In this document: in pieces, positions 16,224-24,341 of the stretch
How positions within the stretch are numbered: the stretch's first letter is position 1
Layout: each line of letters begins with the position of its first letter
Assembly: GCF_001442805.1 (NCBI RefSeq)
Contig: NZ_CP011131.1
Span: 5,084,001 to 5,148,000, forward strand
Direction of reading: 5' to 3'
Length of the DNA: 64,000 nt
From: Lysobacter gummosus
GTDB taxonomy: Bacteria > Pseudomonadota > Gammaproteobacteria > Xanthomonadales > Xanthomonadaceae
Position numbers and translations under genes: made by a program
The notes under the pieces: model-generated
Told to the model about the DNA's origin: nothing
Seen by the model: the letters and a program-made list of their open reading frames with translations, nothing else
The model's database searches: none

Positions 16224-17320
16224 CGCAATACCCGTTCGGGCAGGAACGGCGCCGGATCGATCGCCGGAGCGCGCCGCAGGATCTGGTCGATCAGCACCTG
16301 CGCCGTCGCCAGCGCGGTGGTCACGCCCAGGCCTTCGTGACCGGCGGCGACCCAGGTGTCGGCGCGCACGGCCGCCGCGCCGATGTAGGGCCGTCCGTCG
16401 GCGGTGGTCGGACGAAAGCCGGTCCACACCCGCAAGGCTTGCAGCTCGCGCAGCATCGGCAGAAAGGCGAAGGCGCGTTCGAGCATGCGCTGCAGCATCG
16501 GCATCGACACCGCGCGGTCTTCCACACCGAACTCGCGCGATGAGCCGATCAGGATCTGCCCGGTCGGCCGCGGCTGCACGTTGAAGGCAACGCTGCTGTC
16601 GGCATCGCCATGAGCGCTGTCGGCGTAACCCAGCTCCAGCAGTTGATGACGCACGCGCCCGGGATAGCGTTCGGTGATGACCAGATGGCCTTTGCGCGCG
16701 CGCATCGGCAACTGCGGCAGCAACTGCGGCAGAGCGCAGCCGGTGGCGAGCAGCACCGGGCCGCTGAGTTCGCTGCCGTCGTCCAGGCGCGCGCCGTTCG
16801 CGGTCAAGGCGACGACGCGGCGGCCGAGATAGCAATGGGCGCCGCCGCCGCGCGCCAGTTCGAGCAGATGCGTGGCGACCCGCGGCGGATACACCACCGC
16901 TTCGTCCGGCACCCGCATGCCGCCGCACAGGCCGGGCACGAGTTCGGGTTCCAGGCGATACAGCTCGTCGGCCTCGATGCGCTGCGCACGCACGCCGACC
17001 GCGGCCAGGCGCGCGACCTTGGCCGCGACGCCGTCGAGTTCGCGCGGCTCGCGCGCCACCCACAAGGTGCCGCAACGGCTGAATTCGGCCTGCGGCAGAT
17101 CGGCGAAGCGCTGCCACAGGCGCAGCGAGTAATTCGACAACGCCAGTTCGGCCGGATCGTCGTCCATCGCCACCAGATGGCCCATCGCCGCGGCGGTCGC
17201 GCCGCCGCCGACCGGGCCGGGTTCGATCACCGCCACGCGCAGGCCTTCGCGCACCGCGCACTCGGCGCAGGCCGCGCCGACGATGCCGGCGCCGATGACG
17301 ATGAGGTCGTAACTGGTCAT
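16220..17320 (-). CDS. D-hydroxyproline dehydrogenase, DAO-type FAD catalytic subunit
   Basis: 366 residues. N-terminal FAD motif LIVIGAGIVGAACAE, the GGGATAAAMGHL flavin segment, and the C-terminal GFRPTTADGRPYIG and GHEGLGVTTALATAQ motifs of the glycine/D-amino-acid oxidase family. It oxidises cis-4-hydroxy-D-proline to pyrroline-4-hydroxy-2-carboxylate, passing electrons through the companion Fe-S subunits to the respiratory chain. Start at 17320 lies 17 bp after the epimerase stop. Assigned from operon context; sarcosine- or opine-oxidising relatives look similar. Confidence 0.88.
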   Translation of the reverse strand: MTSYDLIVIGAGIVGAACAECAVREGLRVAVIEPGPVGGGATAAAMGHLVAMDDDPAELALSNYSLRLWQRFADLPQAEFSRCGTLWVAREPRELDGVAAKVARLAAVGVRAQRIEADELYRLEPELVPGLCGGMRVPDEAVVYPPRVATHLLELARGGGAHCYLGRRVVALTANGARLDDGSELSGPVLLATGCALPQLLPQLPMRARKGHLVITERYPGRVRHQLLELGYADSAHGDADSSVAFNVQPRPTGQILIGSSREFGVEDRAVSMPMLQRMLERAFAFLPMLRELQALRVWTGFRPTTADGRPYIGAAAVRADTWVAAGHEGLGVTTALATAQVLIDQILRRAPAIDPAPFLPERVLR

Positions 17321-17337
17321 GCAGACGCCGCGCGCGC

Positions 17338-18276
17338 TCAGCGCGCCGCGATGCCCCAGGCGAAGGGATCGCGTTCGTCGATCAACAGCCGCGCCTGAGC
17401 GGTGATGTGCGCGCTGCCGGTGATGGTGGGCAGCACGCCGCGCTCGCCGTGGACGTAGGAGCCTTCGAACACGCTGCCCAGCACGCTTTCCTGCCGCCAC
17501 GGCGCGCCCGGCGCGAGCTTGCCGTCGGCGGCCAGGCAGGCGAGTTTCGCGCTGGTGCCGGTGCCGCAGGGCGAACGGTCGTAGGCCAGCCCCGGACACA
17601 GCACGAAGTTGCGGCCGTGGTTGTCGGCCGCTGCAGCGCTGGTTTCCAGTTCGATGTGATCGATCTGCGCTCCGTCGGCGCCGGTGATGCCGGCCGCTTC
17701 CAGCGCATGGCGGATGGCTTCGGCATGCGCGGTCAGTTCGCGCTGACGGGCCAGGGATATCTCGCGATCGGTCTTGGCGATGAAGAACCAGTTGCCGCCC
17801 CAGGCGACATCGCCGCGGACCTCGCCAAAGCCCGGCACCTGGATGCGCACCTGCGCGGCATGGCGCCAGCTCTCGACGTTGTCGATCGACACGCGGCCGT
17901 CTTCGTGCAGATGCGCGCCGACGGTGCCGACCGGGGTATCGATGCGATGCAGGCCGGGACCGATCCGGCCCAGATGCTGCAAGGTCCGCACCAGCCCGAT
18001 CGTGCCGTGGCCGCACATGCCCAGGTAGCCGACGTTGTTGAAGAAGATCACCCCGGCGCAGGCGTCGGCCGATCGCGGCGGCAGCAGCAGCGCGCCGACC
18101 ACCGTGTCCGAGCCGCGCGGCTCGCAGGCGATGGCGCTGCGCCAATGGTCGAATTCGGCACGGAAGCGGTCGCGCTGTTCGGCCAGGGTGCCGGCGCCCA
18201 GATCGGGGAATCCGGAGACCACCACGCGGGTTGGTTCGCCGCCGGTGTGCGAGTCGATGATGTCTAGGCTGTGCAT
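17338..18276 (-). CDS. 4-hydroxyproline 2-epimerase (proline racemase superfamily)
   Basis: 312 residues. Both catalytic cysteines are present: Cys88 in GMCGHGT and Cys237 in [11 protein letters not shown] Cys/Cys pair separates epimerase/racemase members from the Thr-containing dehydratases. [11 protein letters not shown] at the N-terminus matches hydroxyproline epimerases. It converts trans-4-hydroxy-L-proline to cis-4-hydroxy-D-proline, the first step of the pathway encoded downstream. It is the promoter-proximal gene, divergent from the PAS-AraC regulator with a 120-bp shared control region. Confidence 0.93.
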   Translation of the reverse strand: MHSLDIIDSHTGGEPTRVVVSGFPDLGAGTLAEQRDRFRAEFDHWRSAIACEPRGSDTVVGALLLPPRSADACAGVIFFNNVGYLGMCGHGTIGLVRTLQHLGRIGPGLHRIDTPVGTVGAHLHEDGRVSIDNVESWRHAAQVRIQVPGFGEVRGDVAWGGNWFFIAKTDREISLARQRELTAHAEAIRHALEAAGITGADGAQIDHIELETSAAAADNHGRNFVLCPGLAYDRSPCGTGTSAKLACLAADGKLAPGAPWRQESVLGSVFEGSYVHGERGVLPTITGSAHITAQARLLIDERDPFAWGIAAR

Positions 18277-18367
18277 GCCGACATGCTCGCGGCCCGGGCC
18301 GTCCGGGTCTAGCGGTCCTTGCCGGCATCGGATGCGGAATTCGGCATAATCGGGGCGACCCTATCCC

Positions 18368-18384
18368 GCCGGTTCCGAACCGGC
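18368..18384. promoter_or_regulatory. 17-bp perfect palindrome in the hydroxyproline divergent region
   Basis: GCCGGTTC-C-GAACCGGC: 8-bp arms around one base, 12 bp before the regulator's ATG and about 90 bp from the epimerase start. It is a candidate operator for the divergent regulator, or an RNA hairpin that covers its ribosome-binding region. A possible -10 (CATAAT) lies just upstream near 18345. Confidence 0.4.
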
Positions 18385-18396
18385 CGCGAGCCGCGC

Positions 18397-19146
18397 ATGC
18401 CCACTGCCCTTTCCAGCCCGCCCACCGCCGCGGTGGCGATCGACGCCGAGCTCATGCAGACGCTGTGCGACGCGTTGCCCGACGTGGTGTTCTTCGTCAA
18501 GGACGGCGCCGGCCGCTACACCCACGCCAACCTCACCCTGGTGCGGCGGCTGGGGCTCAAGCGCCGCGAGGACGTGATCGGACGTGCGGTGACCGAAGTG
18601 TTTCCGGCGCGGCTGGGCGGGCGTTACGCGATCCAGGACCGGCGCGTGCTGGCCGGCGAGATCATCGAGAACCAGCTCGAAGTGCATCTGTACCCGAACC
18701 GGCAACCGGGCTGGTGCCTGACCGGCAAGCGGCCGCTGCCGCTGGCCGGCGGTGTCGGTGGATTGGTCGGGCTGTCGCGCGACCTGGGCTCGCCCGACGG
18801 CCGCGATCCCACCTACGAACGGCTGCGCCGCGTCACCGAGCACATGCAGCAGCACTACGCCGGACCGCTGCGGGTGACCGCGCTGGCGCAGGTGGCGAAA
18901 TTGTCCGTCGCGCAACTGGAGCGGCATTTCCAGAAGGTGTTTCAGCTTACGCCGCAGCAGGCGATCACCAAGATGCGGATCGAAGCGGCGATGCGCGAGC
19001 TGCGCGGCGAGGCCAGCATCGCGCAGGTCGGATTGGCTTGCGGGTTTTCGGATCAGAGCGCGTTCGCGCGGCAGTTCAAGGCGACCGTGGGGATGGCGCC
19101 GCGCGACTATCGGGCTTCGCATCGGGATTTTGGCGCTGACGATTGA
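18397..19146 (+). CDS. PAS-AraC family transcriptional regulator of the hydroxyproline operon
   Basis: 249 residues. An N-terminal PAS-like sensor (about 20-125, DVVFFVKDGAGRYTHANL, then GRAVTEVFPARLGG) replaces the cupin typical of AraC proteins. A C-terminal double HTH follows (LSVAQLERHFQKVFQLTPQQ and IAQVGLACGFSDQSAFARQF, ending GMAPRDYR). Divergent orientation from the epimerase suggests it controls the catabolic operon, probably in response to hydroxyproline or a pathway intermediate; the ligand is not visible. Start 18397 is chosen because it leaves the palindrome outside the coding region; an upstream in-frame ATG at 18319 exists. Convergent with the RidA-like gene. Confidence 0.82.
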   Translation: MPTALSSPPTAAVAIDAELMQTLCDALPDVVFFVKDGAGRYTHANLTLVRRLGLKRREDVIGRAVTEVFPARLGGRYAIQDRRVLAGEIIENQLEVHLYPNRQPGWCLTGKRPLPLAGGVGGLVGLSRDLGSPDGRDPTYERLRRVTEHMQQHYAGPLRVTALAQVAKLSVAQLERHFQKVFQLTPQQAITKMRIEAAMRELRGEASIAQVGLACGFSDQSAFARQFKATVGMAPRDYRASHRDFGADD

Positions 19147-19167
19147 AGATGCGCTGATGATTGGGCA

Positions 19168-19337
19168 GAGCAAATCCCCCGGCGCAGCCGGATTCGTCTG
19201 AACTGGGTTACGCAGGCGCCAGCCCCCTTTTTCAAAGGGGGCGAAGTTTCAGCGCCTTCGTTTGCTGGCGGCGGCCATCGCTGTTGCTGTTGCCGTTCCC
19301 CCCTTTGAAAAGGGGGGGGGAACGGGGGATTTGCTTT
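19168..19337. repeat. Family B intergenic element, second copy
   Basis: AGCAAATCCCCC at the left end is mirrored by GGGGGATTTGCT at the right end. Internal arms CCCCCTTTTTCAAAGGGGGC and CCCCCCTTTGAAAAGGGGGG match the element at 7048. It again separates two convergent genes (AraC regulator and RidA-like protein). Its right edge touches the RidA-like stop codon. Confidence 0.8.
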
Positions 19338-19773
19338 ACCCAGCCAGCGCAATGGCCTCAATTTCAATCCGCCAAGCCTCATCGTAAATCCCGGTCACCA
19401 CCACGCTGACCGATGGCCGCGCCACGCCGGCCAGACGTTCGTGCCGCAATTCGCGTTCACGCCGTCGATCACCGGATCGAGCAAGAAACACCGTGACCTT
19501 CACCAAATGCCGCAGTTGCATATCGGCAGCGGCCAGTTGCGCTTCGAGATTCCGCCACGCCAGCCGGCATTGCCCGGAAAAGCGTGCTGGCGTGTTGCCT
19601 TCGGCATCGGCCGGCACCTGTCCGCTGATGAACAACAAACGCGAGCCGGCGTTGATCGGATGCGCAATCGCCGCCTCGGTCCCGGCCGGCGCAAGTTCGG
19701 CGGCACCCGTCGCACGCCCCGCCACCGACAGCATCGCCGCGGTTCCGCCTGCGAGAAAATCGCGTCGCTGCAT
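19336..19773 (-). CDS. RidA/YjgF-like protein with twin-arginine signal
   Basis: 145 residues. MQRRDFLAGGTAAMLSVAG is a Tat-type signal with the RRDFL motif, so the mature protein is probably periplasmic, which is unusual for RidA proteins. The RidA core follows (LLFISGQVPAD, the VKVTVFLA strand, ARPSVSVV with the conserved Arg and IEIEAIALAG). Canonical RidA hydrolyses reactive enamines/imines; exported versions are uncharacterised. It starts 7 bp after the arginase-fold gene, so both are likely one transcript. Confidence 0.8.
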   Translation of the reverse strand: MQRRDFLAGGTAAMLSVAGRATGAAELAPAGTEAAIAHPINAGSRLLFISGQVPADAEGNTPARFSGQCRLAWRNLEAQLAAADMQLRHLVKVTVFLARSGDRRRERELRHERLAGVARPSVSVVVTGIYDEAWRIEIEAIALAG

Positions 19774-19780
19774 ACTGGCC

Positions 19781-20863
19781 TCAGCGCGCCGATGCCACGG
19801 CGGACGACGGCCAGCGCCCGCTGTCTTCGAACGCGCCCGCCACCGTCTCGGCCAGTTGCTTCGCCAGGCGTCCATCCGGGTCGAGGTCCGGATCGAAGAT
19901 CGTCAACTCCATGCCGACCGCCTGCGGGCTGGCCAGCAATTGCGCGAGCAAGGCGCGCAACTGTTCGAAATCCAGGCCGCCGGGATTCGGCGAATCCACC
20001 GCCGGCATCACCCGCTCGGCCAGCACGTCGGCATCGACGTGAATCCAGAATCCCTGCGTCGGCATCGCCTCCAGGCGCGAACGCGCGGCGCGGCCGGCGA
20101 CGGCGGCGCCATCGCGGCGGATCGCGTGGGCGTCGATGCTGTGGATGCCCGAGCGCTCGAACGATTCGAACTCGTAATCGCTCTTATCGCCCTCCTCCAG
20201 CACCAGCCCCAGATGAACCACATCGCGCGCCTGGAAATACGGCGATTGGCCGCGCAGATCCGTCAACGCCGGCGGGCCGTGCCCGGTCGCCAGGCCCAGA
20301 TCGAGCCCGGCGGCGGTGAAGTAGCCCTGGTAGCGTTTGCGATCGCGGGCATAGGAAAAATCGTCATGCGCATCGACGAAGGCCAGCCCATAACGGCCGC
20401 GCTGCCTGAGCGCCAGCCCGCTGCCGAGCAACACGCTGCAATCGCCGCCGATCACCAGCACGAACTCCTCGCCGTCGAGCAGCGGCGACAGCCGATCGGC
20501 CAGCGACTGGCTGTAATCGCGCAAGGCCGCGCCGTTACGGAAGCCGATGATGTGATCGGGTTCGGGCGAGTACGCCGGCGCTTCGACGCGGCCCGCGTCG
20601 CGCGCGCGCAGGCGCTGCACCAGGCCGGCCGCGCGCAGCGCATCGGGCATGCGGCGCACGCCCGGCTCCACGCCCGGCCGCGGTGGACGCAGACCCAGGT
20701 TGCTGGGCGCATCGATGACCGCGATGGCGGCGCGGTCCGGGGACGACGACGTGGCAGAGCGGGACATCGCGATTCCAAAATTCGGGCCCGATGCTTGCGC
20801 GCATGCGCCCAGGGCCGGCAGCAGCCAGGCGATCAGCAACATCCGCAGGGACCAGGGCCGCAT
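19781..20863 (-). CDS. Arginase/agmatinase-fold lipoprotein with altered metal motif
   Basis: 360 residues. The N-terminus (LLIAWLLPALGACAQ) is a lipoprotein signal with lipobox LGAC, so this ureohydrolase-fold enzyme is exported, unlike ordinary arginases. Manganese motifs DAHDD and DADV are present, but the usual GGDHS is GGDCS (Cys142), replacing a His ligand with Cys. It could be a formimino- or guanidino-hydrolase or another C-N hydrolase. Start 20863 is preferred over ATG 20869 because AAAGGG lies 8 nt upstream. It is followed closely by the Tat-exported RidA-like gene, suggesting a periplasmic two-protein function. Confidence 0.75.
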   Translation of the reverse strand: MRPWSLRMLLIAWLLPALGACAQASGPNFGIAMSRSATSSSPDRAAIAVIDAPSNLGLRPPRPGVEPGVRRMPDALRAAGLVQRLRARDAGRVEAPAYSPEPDHIIGFRNGAALRDYSQSLADRLSPLLDGEEFVLVIGGDCSVLLGSGLALRQRGRYGLAFVDAHDDFSYARDRKRYQGYFTAAGLDLGLATGHGPPALTDLRGQSPYFQARDVVHLGLVLEEGDKSDYEFESFERSGIHSIDAHAIRRDGAAVAGRAARSRLEAMPTQGFWIHVDADVLAERVMPAVDSPNPGGLDFEQLRALLAQLLASPQAVGMELTIFDPDLDPDGRLAKQLAETVAGAFEDSGRWPSSAVASAR

Positions 20864-20867
20864 GGTC

Positions 20868-20897
20868 ATAACCCTTTAAAATGTAATTAAAGGTTAT
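20868..20897. promoter_or_regulatory. AT-rich inverted repeat over the arginase-like ribosome-binding region
   Basis: ATAACCCTTTAA and TTAAAGGTTAT flank a 7-nt AT spacer, with a one-base mismatch. The repeat covers the Shine-Dalgarno and first possible start codon of the arginase-like gene. Low GC in a GC-rich background and dyad symmetry suggest a repressor operator or promoter. Confidence 0.45.
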
Positions 20898-21177
20898 TCG
20901 CGGCGGCCAAACCTGTCAATCTCGTTTTGCCGGTTACCGACGAACGGGCCTCGCCGCCCTGTTCGCGATTCCGGCGTAACCGGCCCGCGGCGCGCCGGTA
21001 GCGCTCGGCGCAGCGTTGCGGGAGGAATCCGATCGGGCTCGATGCGCGCGGCCATGCCATGCGCAAGGGCGTCGCCGACCTGGAGAAGAGCCGGCGCATC
21101 GATTGGATCGGCTACGCATCGGCCCGCGATGCGGCAGGAACGAGCAGCCCTGCCCATCGCGCAAGGGAAACCAGCGA
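20898..21177. other. Intergenic region upstream of the arginase-like gene
   Basis: About 280 bp between the palindrome and the TonB-receptor terminator. Open frames cross it but none has a ribosome site or family resemblance. I see no RNA gene or repeat here. Confidence 0.4.
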
Positions 21178-21207
21178 GATCGCGCCGGCAACCGTGCCGG
21201 CGCGATC
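21178..21207 (-). terminator. Hairpin terminator after the TonB-dependent receptor gene
   Basis: Perfect 12-bp arms GATCGCGCCGGC and GCCGGCGCGATC with a 6-nt loop, 6 bp downstream of the receptor stop codon on the minus strand, followed by a TTTCCCTT run. Confidence 0.65.
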
Positions 21208-21213
21208 GAACCC

Positions 21214-24200
21214 TCAGAACTTGTACCCGACCGTGAAGCTGTAGCTGCGCCCGAAGATGCTGGCGTAGTCGCTGGAGTCGCCGAGGAAGCTGTTCGGATC
21301 GTAGAACGGCATGCGGTCGAACAGGTTCTTGACGGTGATACCGACGTTGAGCTTGTCGGTCGGACGCCAGGTCACGCTCAGGTTGGCCGTCCACCACGAC
21401 GGCACGCCGTCGCACTGGGCCTTGGGCAGCGCCAGGTAACCGGCCGTGCAGGTTTGCGGGTTGTTGTCCTCTTCGTCGATGCGCTCGTACGCCCACTTGG
21501 TGTTGCCGACGTAGTTGACGAAGAAGCTGGAGGTCACCTGGCGGTAGTTCCAGTCGGCGTTGATCGTGGCGCGCAGGCGCGGGTTGCCGTAGTAACCCAC
21601 GGTGTTGCCGTAGTACCAGCCGTTTTCGTCGTCCAGATAGGCCTGGTTGCGACGCGCGATGGTGGCGGCCAGTCCGATGTTCAAGTTGCCCCACTCGCCC
21701 AGCGAGAAGTGGCTGCGCGCATCGATGTCGAAGCCATCGACCAGGGTGCGGCCCTTGTTCTTGTACTGGCCGACGACGCTGGCCACGTTGCCGACGCTGT
21801 AGCCCGGCAACGTGCCCGGGCAGGCCACGCCGCTGGCGGGATCGGCGCACATCGCCGCCAGCGCGGCCAGCGCGGCGCGGTCGGAATCGGTGATCGGCGA
21901 GCGGGTCGAGGACTGGATGTCTTCTTGCTTGCTGAAATCCGGCGCGGCGATTTCGTTGCGGCGATAGATGAACCAGTAATCGGCCGACACCGACAGCCAG
22001 TCCAGCGGTTCGAACACGAAGCCCAGGGTGGCGATCTTCGCCTTCTCCGGCTTGAGGTCCTGGTTGGGCTGGGTCATGCGCGCCACGGTGCGGCTGCAGT
22101 CGGCGTTGAGCAGCGAATTGCCCAGGTCCACGTCGCCGCTGCGGCGCGATTGACGCAGCAGGTTGGCGACGGCGTTGGTCTCGGCGCAGCGGACTTCGTC
22201 GCGATAGCCGCCGAGCTGGGCGAACACGCCGCCGGTGCCGGCCTCGGCCAGGCTGGGGGCGCGGAAGCCTTCCGAGTACGTACCGCGCAACAGCAGCTGC
22301 GGCAGCACTTGATACTTCAGGCCGATTTTCGGCGCGACATTGGCGCTGAAGTTCGGGTACTTGTCCACGCGCAGCGCGGCGTCGAGTTCCAGCTTGTCGG
22401 TCAGCGGCGCGACCGCTTCGGAGAACAGCGCGTAGGTGTTGCGCTTGCCGTCGAACCACGAACCGCCCTGCTGGGTGATCAGGCCGTTGGCGGCGTCTTC
22501 GTTGCCGGGGGTGTAGAAGGTTTCGCGGCTGATGTTGAAGCCGAACGCGGCGCGCACTTCGCCGGCCGGCAGGTTGAACAGCGGGCCTTCGATCTTGCCG
22601 TCCAGGGTATGCAGGCGGGTCCACGACTGAATGTCGAAGGTCGGATAGGCCGCGCGCAACAAGGCGCCGTTGGCTTCGCTGATCTCGCCGAACTTGTACG
22701 CCGGATGATCGGAGATGATCACCCGGCCGGTGCCCGGATCGACGGTGAACGGGCCGAAGGCCTTGCGGAAGCCTTCCAGATTGACGTTGATGGTCTGGTA
22801 GGTGACCGAGTGCGTGCCGGCGGTGGCGAACGCGGTCTCCCAGTTCCAGTCGCCGATGCTGCCGCGCAGGCCGCCCAGCGCGCGATAGCTCTGGTCGGTG
22901 TTGCGCTGGCCGAAGTAGTCGTCGCCGGCGTCCTGCAACAGGTAGTTCAGGCCGACCACGCCGCCCATCATCGCCTTGAGCTCGGGACTGGCGTGGTTGT
23001 ATTCGTTGTTCGGACCCAGGAACGGATACCGGAACTGGTTGACCGTGGCGCCGGTGTTGCGCGAGAACCAGCTGGTCGGGTTGCCGGTGGTGCTGCCGAA
23101 CGCGCGCGGCGTGCCGCCGTTGGCGCGCAGGTCGATGTCGGTGTAGGTCAGCTCGGCGAAGGCTTCCGTGTTTTCGCCGATCAGGAAATGCGCGTTGACG
23201 TAGCCGGTCATGCGCTCGGTCTGCGCGCCGGCGTCGATCTCGTTGTTCATCCAGGTCTGCCAGATGCAACGCGGGCCGGCGGCTTCGCCGGTGAGCACGT
23301 TGTTGCAGCCCGGAGCGGCTTCCTGCCGGCGCGCGCCGGTGGCCGGGTCGAAGGCGAAGTAGCTGCCGGGATTGAACACGCCCGGCTTGCTGCCGGTGCC
23401 CAGGCGCAGGTTTTTGAGGTAGTTCGGGTTGTTGACGTAGTACTGGTTCGGACGCTTGTCGTAGAAATCGCTCAACGGGATCGCATCGCGCCGGTACAGG
23501 TTGACCGAGGCGTAGACGTTGTAACGGTCCTCGTCCAGATCGCCGAAGCCGGCGGTGATGCTGGCCTGGTGCTCGCCGTAGGAATCGATGCGCGAGGACT
23601 TGTCGGTGGTGATGCTGACTTCCGCGCCCTGGTAGTTGCGCTTGGTGATGACGTTGATCACGCCGGCCACCGCGTCGGTGCCGTACACGGCCGAAGCGCC
23701 GTCGGTCAGCACTTCCATGCGCTCGATCGCCGCGGCGGGAATGGCGTCGATGTTGACGAACTGGGTCTGGAACCCGGCCGGCGCGCCGTAGTACGACAGG
23801 CGACGGCCGTTCAACAACACCAGCGTGCCCTGCGCGCCGAGGCCGCGCAGATTGGCCTGCGAGGCGCCGTCGGACCCGGTGAACAGCGAGCGCGAATCCT
23901 GCTGCGCCGGACGCGCGGCCGGCAGGTTGTCGAGCACCTGCAGCAAGGTGCGCGCGCCCATGTTCTCGATGTCCTGCTTGCTGATGACCTGCACCGGCGA
24001 AGCGGTTTCCACATCGGTGCGGCGGATGTTGGAACCGGTGACTTCGATGCGGGACAGCTCGGTGGTTTTTTCCTTGCTGTCGGTGCTTTCGGCGCCATCC
24101 TGTGCGGCCGCGACGGAAACATGGCCCAGCAGCGCGGCCGCCAGGGCCAACGACAGCGGGGTGACGGGAATGCGGTTTGCGCGGTGACGGCGCGGACGGC

Positions 24201-24216
24201 GGCTTGCGGGCAACAT
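21214..24216 (-). CDS. TonB-dependent outer-membrane receptor of the amino-sugar locus
   Basis: 1000 residues. Start at 24216 has AGGAGA 6 nt upstream and gives an R-rich signal peptide (cleavage near VAAAQDG). A TonB-box-like stretch (ELSRIEVTGSNIRR) precedes the plug domain (LLQVLDNLPAA, RGLGAQGTLVLLNGRRL, IERMEVLTDGASAVYGTDAV). A 22-strand barrel ends in YSFTVGYKF with the C-terminal Phe needed for insertion. The lack of a large N-terminal regulatory domain resembles carbohydrate receptors of Xanthomonadaceae. It lies 125 bp after the GH31 gene on the same strand, so it probably imports the oligosaccharides released by the GH31 and GH109 enzymes. Confidence 0.9.
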   Translation of the reverse strand: MLPASRRPRRHRANRIPVTPLSLALAAALLGHVSVAAAQDGAESTDSKEKTTELSRIEVTGSNIRRTDVETASPVQVISKQDIENMGARTLLQVLDNLPAARPAQQDSRSLFTGSDGASQANLRGLGAQGTLVLLNGRRLSYYGAPAGFQTQFVNIDAIPAAAIERMEVLTDGASAVYGTDAVAGVINVITKRNYQGAEVSITTDKSSRIDSYGEHQASITAGFGDLDEDRYNVYASVNLYRRDAIPLSDFYDKRPNQYYVNNPNYLKNLRLGTGSKPGVFNPGSYFAFDPATGARRQEAAPGCNNVLTGEAAGPRCIWQTWMNNEIDAGAQTERMTGYVNAHFLIGENTEAFAELTYTDIDLRANGGTPRAFGSTTGNPTSWFSRNTGATVNQFRYPFLGPNNEYNHASPELKAMMGGVVGLNYLLQDAGDDYFGQRNTDQSYRALGGLRGSIGDWNWETAFATAGTHSVTYQTINVNLEGFRKAFGPFTVDPGTGRVIISDHPAYKFGEISEANGALLRAAYPTFDIQSWTRLHTLDGKIEGPLFNLPAGEVRAAFGFNISRETFYTPGNEDAANGLITQQGGSWFDGKRNTYALFSEAVAPLTDKLELDAALRVDKYPNFSANVAPKIGLKYQVLPQLLLRGTYSEGFRAPSLAEAGTGGVFAQLGGYRDEVRCAETNAVANLLRQSRRSGDVDLGNSLLNADCSRTVARMTQPNQDLKPEKAKIATLGFVFEPLDWLSVSADYWFIYRRNEIAAPDFSKQEDIQSSTRSPITDSDRAALAALAAMCADPASGVACPGTLPGYSVGNVASVVGQYKNKGRTLVDGFDIDARSHFSLGEWGNLNIGLAATIARRNQAYLDDENGWYYGNTVGYYGNPRLRATINADWNYRQVTSSFFVNYVGNTKWAYERIDEEDNNPQTCTAGYLALPKAQCDGVPSWWTANLSVTWRPTDKLNVGITVKNLFDRMPFYDPNSFLGDSSDYASIFGRSYSFTVGYKF

Positions 24217-24341
24217 CGGAACTCTCCTGGCAGGACTGCAGCGCGGATGGCGGACGAAAGGCAACAGCGATCCCGGGCCGCGGCCGGAAGGCCGCAGTCG
24301 GTGTGGGCGGGGGGAGGAGCGGTGTTACAGGTTGAGTGGGG

